NCBI RefSeq assembly: GCF_018531495.1
Contig: NZ_JAHDTI010000002.1
Span: forward strand, 496,001 to 560,000
Length of the DNA stretch: 64,000 bases
Origin: Nonomuraea sediminis
GTDB lineage: Bacteria; Actinomycetota; Actinomycetes; Streptosporangiales; Streptosporangiaceae
Reading direction: 5' to 3'
A model generated the notes under the pieces. That model ran no database searches, was not told the origin of the DNA, and saw only the letters and a list, made by a program, of their open reading frames with translations. The position numbers were made by a program, and so were the translations under genes. Below, piece after piece: positions 9,180-17,594 of this stretch (the stretch's first letter is position 1; every line of letters begins with the position of its first letter).

Positions 9180-9225
9180 CTGGAGCCGCCTTGGGGATGC
9201 GAACCCCAGACCCCTTCATTACGAG
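9180..9225 (-). repeat. attachment-site duplicate of the tRNA-Thr 3' end
   Basis: 46 bp identical, except for one base at 9199, to 11891-11936, which covers the tRNA-Thr 3' half from anticodon loop to CCA. Same orientation. This is the distal att site of an integrated element. Confidence 0.88.
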
Positions 9226-9529
9226 CAAAATCAAGGACTTGCTCATCCTCCCCCGCCGAGGAGGTGACCTGCCTTTTGCCGTCCGTCAGAGTCCGTGGAC
9301 GTCCATGATCGAACTTCCTCGTTGTCACCCACTTCGTCACCCAGTCGGGTTGGCAAGACCTTCGGGTGCCAGGGACAAAGACGCGGCTCAGCGCGGCTTT
9401 GCCGACCCGATCGCTCCCAGGCCGCATGCCTGGTGGGCGGCAGGCGCACGGCTGGGTGACGGCGCCCAGCGCCGCCGCCCCTTGATCCCCATGAGATCCA
9501 TTCGGCAGGGCACTGGTCGCCGTTTGGAC

Positions 9530-10840
9530 TCATTCCTTCAGTTCGGTCTTGGCGGCGAACAGAGTTCCCCGTTCCGTGCCCTGCCCTCGGCGAATGTTCA
9601 GCCCCTCCTTGCGGAAGCTGATCCATCCTTCACCGTCAGTCAGTCCCCGCACGATTCTGGTTTTCACGATGTCGTGGGTCGCATAACCGACGTCCAGATG
9701 AGTCAGGTGGCTGTTGTCCTTCCGGTGGACTTTGAGCCCCTCCACGGGGAAGGTGATCCATCCGTCGTCGGCGCTTCGTCCTTGCACCCATTCGGTGTTG
9801 ATGCCGTTGAGGTCAGCCTTGTCGGCGTGCACGGTTCCCCAAGCTCCGCTTCCATTGCGGACGTCCAGCCCGTCCTTGGGGAAGGTGATCTTTCCGTCGT
9901 CGGCGCTTCTCCCCTGCACCCATTCGGTGTTCACGCCGTGTAGGACGGCCTTGTCGGCGTGCACAATTCCCTCAGCTCCGCTTCCATTGCGGACGTCCAG
10001 CCCGTCCTTAAGGAAGGTGATGCGCCCCTTGGCCGCGTTCGTCGCCCCCTGGACCCAGGGTGTGTCGATGCCGGTGGTGGCGGTGAGTGTTTCCAGGACG
10101 GGATGGCGCACCTGAACGGTCGTGGTGAGGAAGTGTTCCTGCTTGGGCGTGGTGCCGGAGGTGGCAACGAGGGTGTAGGTGGTGGCCCGCTTCGGCGGGT
10201 CGGCCAGGGTCCAGGTACGCGTGCCCACGGAGAAGGGCACCTCCCCGCCGGGGAACCGGATCTTGTAGGTGAAGTCGTCGGAGCCCTCCCATCTCAGCGT
10301 GAGGGACTCTCCGACATCCAGCATGGCCTTGTCCGGGCGGAAGTCGCGCGGCGCCGGAATCTCCTTCGGAGTGGCCTTCACCAGCGGTACTGCCGCGAAG
10401 CTGACTTCATACCCCCGCCGCGTTGGCCTGGTCTCCTTCACTATCAGCACGGCCAGCCCGGCGACCTTGGCGACAACGATGTCCTCCAGCGCCAGCACCA
10501 TGTAGTCGCCGGGGGAGAAGCTGTCGGCACCCCCCGGAGGGGTGGCCTGGAAGACGTTGGTGTTCTGCAATCGTTGGAATGTCACCGACCGGGCGGTCGG
10601 CGAGGTGAGCAACTGGTCGTTCACATGGGTGTAGGTGTACGTGCCCCTGGGCGTGATCGCGTCGATATTCGGGGTGAGGTCTCCGGGCACCGTTACCTCG
10701 ATCGTGGACCATTTCACATTCTTGTGGGTGTTGGTCACGACCAGATACACCTTTCCCTTGGATGGGGACCGGTCGGCCTGTGACGCCTCCAGATGCGCCG
10801 GGTCGGTGAGGAGGGTGTAGGTCAGCATGGTCACGGTCAT
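9530..10840 (-). CDS. Unknown beta-rich protein with four C-terminal repeats
   Basis: About 436 aa from ATG 10840; the AAAAGGAG box sits only 2 bp away from that ATG, so a GTG at 10834 (8 bp spacing) may be the true start. Residues 1-160 resemble an immunoglobulin-like domain (VYLVVTNTH, PGDYMVLALEDIVV). Residues 165-260 contain a second beta domain (LTLRWEGSDDFTYKIRFPGG). From about 265 four repeats of 40-45 aa follow, each with the pattern G(I/V)xTxWVQG...ITF.xGLxVRxGxG..GTVHADKA. Two neighbouring repeats are nearly identical in DNA. No signal peptide or enzyme motif is seen. It is cargo of the tRNA-Thr element. Confidence 0.75.
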   Translation of the reverse strand: MTVTMLTYTLLTDPAHLEASQADRSPSKGKVYLVVTNTHKNVKWSTIEVTVPGDLTPNIDAITPRGTYTYTHVNDQLLTSPTARSVTFQRLQNTNVFQATPPGGADSFSPGDYMVLALEDIVVAKVAGLAVLIVKETRPTRRGYEVSFAAVPLVKATPKEIPAPRDFRPDKAMLDVGESLTLRWEGSDDFTYKIRFPGGEVPFSVGTRTWTLADPPKRATTYTLVATSGTTPKQEHFLTTTVQVRHPVLETLTATTGIDTPWVQGATNAAKGRITFLKDGLDVRNGSGAEGIVHADKAVLHGVNTEWVQGRSADDGKITFPKDGLDVRNGSGAWGTVHADKADLNGINTEWVQGRSADDGWITFPVEGLKVHRKDNSHLTHLDVGYATHDIVKTRIVRGLTDGEGWISFRKEGLNIRRGQGTERGTLFAAKTELKE

Positions 10841-11132
10841 GACTCCTTTTCTGGGAGGACGGCGCAGTCCGATGACCTGTCCACGACGAGAGGACGGTGC
10901 AAGGCGGGACCGGCGACACGGGTGACGCATCCGAAAGCGCCGCTTGCAGCGCACTGCGGAAGATCACCCCTAGATCCAAACGCCAGCATTGGAGCGCGAC
11001 AAGAGCACTCAAGGACGCCATAAGGGGGCGCTTCGGCAACATCTTCAGCGTCTTGACACGAATCCGGACAATGTGTCCCTGTGCCGCTACGAACAGTAAG
11101 CGCGTCTCGTCACACTGTGGCCTGTCCGGGGG

Positions 11133-11821
11133 AAACCTGCTGCAACACCTGGAACTCTGCTCAGTCCCGCGCGGCCAGGATGGCCGTCCATCCAAGGCGC
11201 TCACGCTGGCTCAGGCAGAAGCCGTGCTCAAGGCCGCCGAAGGAACCCGCATGCATGGGTATCTGGTGTTGGCCCTGCTTACCGGCGTCACGCACCGAGG
11301 AGCTTCGGGCGCTGACATGGGACCACGTGGACCTGGAGGACGCTCCCGACGCTGAGCCGGCCGTGCCGCCGTACGTAGCCGTGTGGCGGTCCGTCCGGAC
11401 TGGCAGGGACACCAAGACCCGAAAGTCCCGGCGCACTCTGGCGCTCCCGCAGCGCTGCGTGGAAGCGCTCAAAGCGCAGAGGAATCAGCAGGAGGTGGAC
11501 AAGGAAGCGGCGGGCACGCGGTGGATGGAACACGGGCTCGTGTTCGCCTCGACCGTGGGCACACCTCTCGACTCCCACAACGTGCGGCGCGCCTTCCGCG
11601 CGGTCATCGCCAAGACCGACCTCGACCCCGACAAGTGGACGCCCCGAGAGCTACGGCACAGCTTCGTGTCCCTGCTCTCAGACCAAGGCATCCCCTTGGA
11701 GGAGATCTCCCGGCTGGTCGGCCACAGTAGTACGGCGGTGACCGAGCTGGTCTACAGGAAGCAGATCCGCCCCGTACTCCAGGAGGGCGCGGTGGCCATG
11801 GATCGGATCTTCAAGACATGA
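11133..11821 (+). pseudogene. Tyrosine-recombinase integrase, truncated and frameshifted
   Basis: The catalytic part of a phage/ICE-type tyrosine integrase. It starts abruptly at LELCSVPRGQDGRPSK without the N-terminal arm- and core-binding domains. The frame breaks near 11293: GTC ACG CAC CGA must lose one A to give the family LLTGVRTEELRALTW containing catalytic Arg I. After that it runs cleanly to ELRHSF (Arg II region), LVGHSS (His) and the nucleophile Tyr in TELVYRKQIRP. The gene ends 70 bp from the tRNA-Thr att site, the usual integrase position. Confidence 0.9.
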
Positions 11822-11854
11822 GATCGAGAGGCTTAGTCACTCACTTAGACACCC

Positions 11855-11887
11855 AAAAGCCCCCCGCGATCACGCGGGGGGGCTTTT
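11855..11887. terminator. Bidirectional terminator between integrase and tRNA-Thr
   Basis: AAAAGCCCCCCGCG, ATCA loop, CGCGGGGGGGCTTTT: a 14-bp stem with T/A tracts on both sides, serving both the plus-strand integrase remnant and the minus-strand tRNA. Confidence 0.85.
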
Positions 11888-11891
11888 GACC

Positions 11892-11968
11892 TGGAGCCGC
11901 CTTGGGGATTCGAACCCCAGACCCCTTCATTACGAGTGAAGTGCTCTGGCCGACTGAGCTAAGGCGGC
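11892..11968 (-). tRNA. tRNA-Thr(CGT)
   Basis: Folds as a full cloverleaf on the minus strand: acceptor GCCGCCT/AGGCGGC, D-arm GCTC...GAGC, anticodon stem CTTCA/TGAAG with loop CTCGTAA (anticodon CGT), T-arm TGGGG-TTCGAAT-CCCCA, and encoded CCA. Its 3' half is the integration target of the element to its left. Confidence 0.95.
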
Positions 11969-12023
11969 GGGCCGTACAGCGTGAAAAGTCTACAGGAGCC
12001 GGAGCAGTTCTCGCTCCAGTCGA

Positions 12024-13544
12024 TCAACCTGGCCCTGGGCAGATTGTGCCGTCGGGTGGGGTGGTTGTGGTGAGGAGGTAGGTGTCTACCTGGGTGTCCA
12101 CGCATGGGGAGCCGTTGGCGTAGGCCGTGTGGCCGTCTCCGTTGTATGTGAGGAGATGGGCGGAATCGAGTTCGTTGGCGAGGGTTTGGGACCAGCGGTA
12201 GGGGGTGGCGGGGTCTCGGGTGGTGCCGATGATCAGGATGGGGGCGGCGCCATGGGCTTTGACGGGCTTGTTGGTGAGGGTTGGTGGGGTGGGCCAGTAG
12301 GCGCAGGGGAGGTAGCTCCAGGTGATGGATGGGCCGAAGCGGGGGGATTCGCGGGTGGCGTAGGCGTTTGGGTTGTGGGGGTAGGGGCCATCTGCGCAGT
12401 TGATGGCCAGGTTGGCTTCGGTTTGGTTGGTGTAGGTGCCGTCGTCCTGTCTGCCGGTGAGGTTGTCGGCATTGCGGAGGAGGAGGGTGCTGTCGCCGGC
12501 GAAGGCTTGGCGGAGGGTTTCGGTCAGCTCGGGCCAGGAGTTGCGGTCGTAGAGCGGGGTGAGCAGGCCGAGCGTGGCCAGCGCCTCACTGGCCTTCCGG
12601 ACCTCCGAAGGCTCCACGTCGCTCTTCGCGCTGCCGGTGCCGCCATCCCGTTCGCGCGTTTCCGGATCCACGCTTGGATCGCTGCCCGCCGTACTGGGCA
12701 AAGGGTGTGAGTCTGTACGGCGGAGCAGCGACGAGACCTCGGCGAGGGCACCCGCCAGAGAGTGGGATCGGAACGGGCAGGCCTGTTCCGCCAGGCAAGC
12801 CTGGACATACGTCCGGAGAGCCAGCTCGAAACCCGCGGCCTGTTCGCGGGCGAGGCGAAGGCGAGGGAGCGCGGGATCGACGGCGCCGTCGAGGACCATC
12901 GCTCGGACCCGGTTGGGGTACATGTCGGCATAAATGGCGCCCAGGAAGGTCCCGTAGGACTTGCCCAGGTATGTGAGCCGGGCCTCCCCCAGCGCCCGCC
13001 GCAGCGATTCCAGGTCCCGAGCCGTGTCGGCTGTCCCCACGTGGGCCAGTAACCGGCCCGACCGAGCCTGGCACCCGTCGGCGAACTCCTTCGACACCCG
13101 CTCCAGATGGGCCTGCTCAGCAGCGGAATCCGGCGTCGGATCGGCGGCGAGGAAAGCGTCCAGCCGGGCATCACTCAGGCATTTGATCGGCGCGGACTCT
13201 CCCACCCCGCGAGGATCGAACCCGACGACGTCGAACCGCTCCCGCACGGCCGCACCCACCACCGACCGGGCGGCCCTGGCGTAGTCGATCCCCGAAACGC
13301 CCGGCCCGCCGGGATTCACCACCAGGGACCCGATCCGCCGGCCGGACGCGGGCAACCGCACCACCCCGAGCGACAGGTGCTCACCCCCGGGTACGGAGTA
13401 GTCCAAAGGCACCCGAAGCCGGGCACACTCAAACCCATCCCCGCAGTCCGCCCAGGCCAGCCCCCCGGCCGAAGGAGCCGAGCAGCCGCACGAGAGCAGC
13501 ACGAGCGCGAAGACGGCTGCTCGAGCCCGCTCCCATGTCCGCAT
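12024..13544 (-). CDS. Secreted tripeptidyl aminopeptidase-like alpha/beta hydrolase (lipoprotein)
   Basis: 506 aa from ATG 13544 (MRTWERARAAVFALVLLSC), chosen because it gives a compact lipoprotein-type signal with Cys after LLS. The fold is that of Streptomyces tripeptidyl aminopeptidases (S33): oxyanion region NPGGPGVSG, DVVGFDPRGVGES, nucleophile GKSYGTFLGA, Asp in GTTRDPATPY, His in GDGHTAY. The C-terminal part matches the TAP C-terminal domain. It probably removes tripeptides or esters outside the cell. It sits beside tRNA-Thr, and the block TAP-RicT-HolB-Tmk-TopA is syntenic in many actinomycetes. Confidence 0.9.
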   Translation of the reverse strand: MRTWERARAAVFALVLLSCGCSAPSAGGLAWADCGDGFECARLRVPLDYSVPGGEHLSLGVVRLPASGRRIGSLVVNPGGPGVSGIDYARAARSVVGAAVRERFDVVGFDPRGVGESAPIKCLSDARLDAFLAADPTPDSAAEQAHLERVSKEFADGCQARSGRLLAHVGTADTARDLESLRRALGEARLTYLGKSYGTFLGAIYADMYPNRVRAMVLDGAVDPALPRLRLAREQAAGFELALRTYVQACLAEQACPFRSHSLAGALAEVSSLLRRTDSHPLPSTAGSDPSVDPETRERDGGTGSAKSDVEPSEVRKASEALATLGLLTPLYDRNSWPELTETLRQAFAGDSTLLLRNADNLTGRQDDGTYTNQTEANLAINCADGPYPHNPNAYATRESPRFGPSITWSYLPCAYWPTPPTLTNKPVKAHGAAPILIIGTTRDPATPYRWSQTLANELDSAHLLTYNGDGHTAYANGSPCVDTQVDTYLLTTTTPPDGTICPGPG

Positions 13545-13884
13545 CCTGCGGACACCATGCCCATCGCCACACCAGGTCAAGCAGCCCTATGGACCGGTCG
13601 GTGACCGAGCCAGGCTCTCTTCCCAGTGGCGGAACAGCTCGGCGTTCTCACCCCGCCACCGGGCGACGCAATTGACCAACAGAACCACCCGCAAGACCAC
13701 TGACCAGGCGAAACGTCAAAATGAGCAGCGTGCGGTATGCACGTCGCTCAACTCATGCACCACCTCCGTGGACGCAACCAGCCCGCTGATCTTGTACCAT
13801 GCCGGCTCAGCGGGCCTTGGCATGTCAAAGGGATACCTTGCCTTCGATGCCTCGAACCGTGTCACCGGAGGAGCCGATGCTGGG
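13545..13884. other. Intergenic stretch with a possible gene remnant
   Basis: A short minus-strand frame at about 13594-13677 reads like a protein C-terminus (RWRGENAELFRHWEESL...) but has no body. Otherwise it is only the upstream region of the cyclase-family gene. Confidence 0.3.
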
Positions 13885-14841
13885 ATGACGGCAGAGCGAC
13901 CGATGCCCACACAGGACGACGTGCTCGGGTACTTCAACACGCTGTCGAACTGGGGACGGTGGGGCGACGACGACGAACTCGGCACTCTGAACCACATCAC
14001 CGACGACGTACGGCTGGCGGCGGCGCGGGCCGTGCGCCACGGCAGGTGCGTGTCGTGCGCATGGGAGGTTGCCGTACCGGAAGACATGGAGCGGTCGACG
14101 ACGACGTGCCCGTGCGCCGCCGACATGCCGGGTGCCGAGGACATGCCGGTGCCCGGATTCCGCGCCGACCGACGCTGGGGCTTTTCGTCCGAGCGACTCG
14201 GCCTCACGTTCCACGGCAACACCCTGACCCACCTCGACTCGCCGTGCCACATCTTCTGGGACGGCACGATGTACAACGGAAGGTCGCACTCGTTGGTCGA
14301 CGCCGCAACGGGATCGGCGTGGGCGGCCGTCACGGCGGCGGCGAACGGGATCATCACGCGTGGTGTCCTGCTGGACATTGCGAGGGTCCGCGATGTGCCA
14401 TGGTTGGAACCGGGGCAGGGTGTGTTTCCCGACGATCTCGAAGAGGCCGAGCGGCGCCAGGGTGTGCGGGTGCGACCCGGCGACGCGGTACTCCTGCGGA
14501 CCGGCTATGGCCGCGTCCGGCACGAGGCCAGTGAGGCCGGCGGTTTCACGCAAGCCGGATGGCACGCGTCCTGCCTGCCGTGGCTGCATGAACGGGAGGT
14601 CGCGCTGATCGGCGCTGATACCCCCCAGGACGTTCAGCCGTCGGGGTACGAAGACGTGTTGATGCCGGTTCACGCCGTGAGCCTCGTCGCGATGGGTCTG
14701 TGGATGCTCGACAACTGCGACCTGGAGGCGTGCGCGACGACGGCTGCCGAGCTCGGCCAATGGGACTTCCACCTCGCAGTCGCGCCGGTCCGCTTCGCCG
14801 GTACGTCCGGCAGCCCGGTCAACCCGATCGCCACATTCTGA
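13885..14841 (+). CDS. Cyclase / kynurenine-formamidase family protein
   Basis: 318 aa, ATG 13885 with GGAGGAG 12 bp upstream (an in-frame ATG at 13822 would add 21 residues). The protein belongs to the putative cyclase family PF04199. The metal-binding signature appears as FHGNTLTHLDSPCHIFW, with the family His/Asp/His ligands. Other conserved stretches are NWGRWGDDDELGTLNHI near the N-terminus and PVHAVSLVAMGLWMLDNCDLE near the end. Family members hydrolyse amides or lactones such as N-formylkynurenine with Mn or Zn. Cytoplasmic; no operon partner, so the substrate is unknown. Confidence 0.88.
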   Translation: MTAERPMPTQDDVLGYFNTLSNWGRWGDDDELGTLNHITDDVRLAAARAVRHGRCVSCAWEVAVPEDMERSTTTCPCAADMPGAEDMPVPGFRADRRWGFSSERLGLTFHGNTLTHLDSPCHIFWDGTMYNGRSHSLVDAATGSAWAAVTAAANGIITRGVLLDIARVRDVPWLEPGQGVFPDDLEEAERRQGVRVRPGDAVLLRTGYGRVRHEASEAGGFTQAGWHASCLPWLHEREVALIGADTPQDVQPSGYEDVLMPVHAVSLVAMGLWMLDNCDLEACATTAAELGQWDFHLAVAPVRFAGTSGSPVNPIATF

Positions 14842-15039
14842 CCGCGGTTCACGAGGGGGTGCGACGCCATGAAGGACCCGGCCCGCACCTGGAGCGCGGT
14901 CGTGGTCGGTGAGGACACGCCGTGCTGGTCGAGAACCAGGCGGCGGCGGAGACCGCAGCCGCCCTGATCGGCACCGTGATGATCGTGGGAATCGCGGCGA
15001 ATCGCCGCGTACAAGCCCTCGAAGAACCTGGTGAGCTTG
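14842..15039 (+). other. Upstream region of decayed peptide gene
   Basis: Contains a GCGGCGAATCGCCGC hairpin near 14995 at the place where the intact relatives have their leader hairpin. No protein gene is supported. Confidence 0.35.
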
Positions 15040-15254
15040 GTCATGAGGCCGTTGGTGCGGTTGTACGTGTCGGCTTCCCCGCTTGGAATAGCTGGGATGA
15101 CCCTGGGGCAGTTGGGGCTGGGGTCGCAGGCGCTGGTGGTCCCGTCGCTGGTGGCGGTGGTGGGGCCGACGTCCCTACGGGGGCCGACGTCCCTGCGGGG
15201 GCCGACGTCCCTGCGGGGGGCGACGTCCCTGCGGGGGGCGGATGGTGGGGGTAG
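15040..15254 (+). pseudogene. Decayed copy of the Trp/Arg-rich small peptide gene (copy 1)
   Basis: The DNA aligns with the intact genes at 17155 and 17595: CATGAGG box, then CGTGTCGGCTTCCC encoding RVGFP. The start codon is lost (TTGTACGT instead of ATGGCACGT), and the rest of the homologous reading (WGSWGWGRRRWWSRRWW) is in another frame, so the gene is shifted. Its 3' part has expanded as an 18-bp tandem repeat at 15166-15240 (GACGTCCCTGCGGGGGCC type, about four to five units; RRPCGG in the homologous frame). A decayed version of the family terminator follows at 15262-15296. Confidence 0.7.
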
Positions 15255-15369
15255 ACCACCCCGAGGAGAGGCGACAGGCTGTCCGTCGGCTCCCCTTCTC
15301 TGCCGGGGGCGGGGGGATATCGGTGCCGCCGGGCATGGAGTTCGCGTTTACGGCGGTGCACCGCAACGC

Positions 15370-16218
15370 TTAGTCGTCTCTTTTCCAGGCTCGGACGTAG
15401 TCCACGGACATGCTGCCGACGGAACCGCGGGCAGGCGGGATCTCGGAGTAGACGAAGTTGTCGACGATCAGGTTGGTCATGCCTGTTGATGTGCTTTGCA
15501 CGTGGCACACCAGCGTGCCATCGATGTAGAAGTCGGTGCCGTATTCGTGGATGTCTGCCCCATAGACGTGCATGTCTGCCGTGGGGTCGAAGGGTGGCTG
15601 ATACACACAGCCAGCATCAGGGCCTGAATGCTGGGACAGGTAGAGGCGCGTGTGGTTGTCGGAGTAGAACTCGAAGACGTCCGTCTCGGTGTACCGCTCG
15701 TTGCCGGCCGCCTGCCATGTCCAGAAGGCCGGCCAGAAGCCTCGATCCGAGGGAAGCTGGGCCTTGATCTCGACGTAGCCGTACCGGAAGGCGTAACCGT
15801 TCTGGCCGGTCGACGTGATCAGGCAGCTGGACCAGCGGTAATGCTGACCCGACTGGGACGTGATGGCGTCCGGCCTGGCCGTGATGGTGAGCGTGCCTCC
15901 CGCAACCGAGCAGTTGGTCGGCTGATCGAACTCCAGCTGCTGGTTGCCCTTGTTGCCGGTCCCGAACGGCCATCCAGACCAGTCAGCCTCGGCGGTGGAT
16001 TGGAACTGCCATTTCGACTGATCGACCGACGAGCCGTCGAATTCATCATGGAACATGAGCCTCCACTTGCCGTCCGGCCCGTTCGGCACGATGTCGTCAG
16101 ATGTCGCCACGTGCGACCGGGTGATCGGGCGAGCTTCCCGGGATTCGCTCGCCGCCGCAGGCTCACAACAGATCATCGTGACGGCCGCAACGCTGGCGAC
16201 AAATTGCAGAAAACGCAT
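15370..16218 (-). CDS. Secreted glycoside hydrolase family 16 protein
   Basis: 282 aa. ATG 16218 has AGGAGG 5-6 bp upstream, giving a Sec signal peptide (MRFLQFVASVAAVTMICCEPAAAS). The GH16 landmarks are complete: LMFHDEFDG..VDQSKW at the start of the fold, GYVEIKAQLP, FWPAFWTW, and the catalytic ETDVFE (E-x-D-x-x-E, nucleophile and acid/base). The ending MSVDYVRAWKR is typical of the family. It should cleave a beta-1,3 or mixed beta-glucan outside the cell. Single-gene unit; no carbohydrate-binding module. Confidence 0.93.
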   Translation of the reverse strand: MRFLQFVASVAAVTMICCEPAAASESREARPITRSHVATSDDIVPNGPDGKWRLMFHDEFDGSSVDQSKWQFQSTAEADWSGWPFGTGNKGNQQLEFDQPTNCSVAGGTLTITARPDAITSQSGQHYRWSSCLITSTGQNGYAFRYGYVEIKAQLPSDRGFWPAFWTWQAAGNERYTETDVFEFYSDNHTRLYLSQHSGPDAGCVYQPPFDPTADMHVYGADIHEYGTDFYIDGTLVCHVQSTSTGMTNLIVDNFVYSEIPPARGSVGSMSVDYVRAWKRDD

Positions 16219-16554
16219 GGTTTCCTCCTTTCCCCGCATGTCTATGCAGCCCAGGCCGGGACGCGAAACCCACTGGAACGCAAGCCGGGATACCTGCTGA
16301 TCGCTATTTCATCCTGGGATGACGCCCGCGATCGCAACATGATCACAAAACGGGCGATTACCTGACTACGCAAGAGAAGCCCCTTACGGACGTACTTGTC
16401 CGGCATCACACGCCGACCTTTTGCGGCAGTACGAGGGCTTTCTCGGCGAATTGATCTCCGTGCCGCCGGAGCAGCTGGGTCCGGATGCAAGGTCCTGATC
16501 GCGGACAGACGCGAGGCCCTGGAAGGACAGGCCTCACAAAATCGTCTGCAAAGC
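16219..16554. other. Gene-poor stretch
   Basis: No gene is supported. A plus-strand frame ending near 16498 reads LLRQYEGFLGELISVPPEQL, which looks like the C-terminus of a lost protein, but nothing recognisable precedes it. Confidence 0.3.
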
Positions 16555-16700
16555 AGGATGCTTCACATTGGTCACATACGTTGCGACGCTCGATGTCCGC
16601 CGTCACGTCGCCGGGCTCCTCGCCCGCTGGCAGCGGATCGGGACCCCGAAGCTCTCCCGGCGCCGCCAAACGTGCGTATGGCCCGAGCGACAACCTCAGC
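16555..16700 (+). pseudogene. Possible transposase N-terminal remnant
   Basis: The frame LVTYVATLDVRRHVAGLLARWQRIGTP resembles the opening of actinobacterial IS5-type transposases. It breaks up within about 45 codons, with no DDE domain and no obvious inverted repeats. Identification is by phrase similarity only. Confidence 0.35.
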
Positions 16701-16814
16701 TGAGCCGGCACAGGACCAGATCACCCGAGACGAGTGATCATCGCCGAGAAAGCCTCAGCGACTCCGACCAGAAGGCCAACAGGCACGTGCGCGGCCACGC
16801 GTACGAAGCCGGTC

Positions 16815-16985
16815 TCCGTACCTCACCTCGTAGGCCTGGTGCGCCCGCACACGCCGGCCTTGCTGCACGCGCAGTGCCGCCCGCTGCTACACGCGCAGTG
16901 CCGCCCTCTGTCGTTGAGCCGCACAGCCACCGAGTCGGAGGGACGTTACACCCCACCGCAGCCCCTGCTGCGTACCGGCGCGCAG
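16815..16985 (-). pseudogene. Degenerate duplicate of the ricT 3' end
   Basis: The DNA matches the 3' part of the RicT gene at about 17843-17990: CTCGTAGGCCTGG, CTTGCTGCACGCGCAG, GTCGTTGAGCCG and CACCGAGTCGGAGGG recur in the same order. A short internal duplication and indels destroy the frame. It lies at the same orientation upstream of peptide gene 2 as ricT lies downstream of peptide gene 3, so it was probably copied together with the peptide unit. Confidence 0.75.
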
Positions 16986-17039
16986 GGCGCAGTTCAATGC
17001 ATTGGTCTGGGCGAATGCCGATAGATCGAACTCAACTCC

Positions 17040-17154
17040 AAGGCCTTACCAATACTCCACATATCTAATGGTCTGATGTGATTCAGGTGTTAATGTCGCG
17101 CTTGTCGGCATACAGGTGCTCCCGTGACGGGAGCCGCCCATGAGGAGGGGAATC
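17040..17154 (+). promoter_or_regulatory. Conserved promoter/leader of peptide gene 2, with UTR hairpin
   Basis: Shares AAGGCCTTACCAATACTCC, GTGTTAATGTCGC, TTGTCGGCAT and GAGGAGGGGAATC with the leader of gene 3 (17481-17594). A short hairpin GCTCCCG-TGA-CGGGAGC (17118-17134) ends about 8 bp before the GAGGAGGGG ribosome-binding site, which suggests structure-dependent translation or transcript processing. The rest presumably contains the promoter. Confidence 0.65.
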
Positions 17155-17274
17155 ATGGCGCGTGTCGGCTTCTTCGCCGGAGACGGCTGGGGCGGAGGAC
17201 ACCACCACAATCACCACCATCACCATCACCATCACCGCTGGTGGCGCCGACGGTGCTGGGGCGGCTGGTGGTGA
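17155..17274 (+). CDS. His/Trp/Arg-rich small peptide (copy 2)
   Basis: 39 aa, ATG preceded by GAGGAGGGG at ideal spacing. Composition in order: conserved leader MARVGF, FAGDGWGGG, a tract of HHHN followed by eight His, then R-WW-RRR-C-WGGWW to the end. It is too short for a domain and has no signal peptide. Strong RBS, dedicated leader and perfect terminator make it an independent gene. The His tract could bind Ni, Zn or Cu, and the Arg/Trp tail could contact membrane or nucleic acid. A modified peptide precursor is possible, but no modification enzymes are nearby. Function unknown. Confidence 0.7.
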   Translation: MARVGFFAGDGWGGGHHHNHHHHHHHHRWWRRRCWGGWW

Positions 17275-17287
17275 TAACCCACCCGAT

Positions 17288-17323
17288 GGAGAGCCGACGG
17301 CCTGTCCGTCGGCTCTCCTTTTT
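17288..17323 (+). terminator. Strong terminator of peptide gene 2
   Basis: GGAGAGCCGACGG - CCTGT - CCGTCGGCTCTCC followed by TTTTT: a perfect 13-bp stem, 13 bp after the stop codon. The same hairpin follows gene 3. Confidence 0.93.
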
Positions 17324-17480
17324 GCCGGGACGGAAGGAGACCGCACCGCCGCGGCCAGAGCGGCCGCACGTCGTGGTCGATACTTCGATGCCCACACTCC
17401 CGGAATCGCCTGCCACGCCGGGCGTTGCGGCCGAGAACGCATTGGCCGCAGACGAGAATGGGCGGCTTTGCTCAATGCCA
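17324..17480. other. Spacer between peptide units
   Basis: No gene seen; it has little similarity to the corresponding region upstream of copy 2, unlike the leader that follows. Confidence 0.4.
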
Positions 17481-17594
17481 AAGCCTCACCAATACTCCGC
17501 ATTTCGAGTGATGTGCTGTGACTTGAGTGTTAATGTCGCATTTGTCGGCATCGAGGTGCTCCCGCGACGGGAGCCGCTCATGAGGAGGGGAATC
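17481..17594 (+). promoter_or_regulatory. Conserved promoter/leader of peptide gene 3, with UTR hairpin
   Basis: Homologous to 17040-17154. The UTR hairpin is again GCTCCCG/CGGGAGC with the loop changed from TGA to CGA, so the stem is conserved. It is followed by GAGGAGGGGAATC directly before the ATG. Confidence 0.65.

Larger units (their letters stand above)
9180..11936. mobile_element. Decayed integrated element in tRNA-Thr(CGT)
   Basis: 2.76 kb bounded by the 46-bp direct att duplication, with a tyrosine integrase remnant adjoining the intact tRNA and one cargo gene. The left end (9260-9345) contains short repeated GTCCGT and GTCACCCA motifs that recur near the tRNA-Gly att at 39.6 kb, as expected for integrase arm sites. 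No replication, transfer or excisionase genes are visible, so the element appears to be an immobile residue. Confidence 0.82.

Noticed and set aside
15166..15240. 18-bp tandem repeats as a CRISPR-like array
   Set aside because: Units are contiguous without spacers and lie in the decayed peptide gene; no cas genes in the window.
17155..17274. His-rich gene as a cloning-tag artefact
   Set aside because: The His tract is embedded in a family with paralogues, its own leader and terminator, mixed CAC/CAT/AAT codons, and native flanks.
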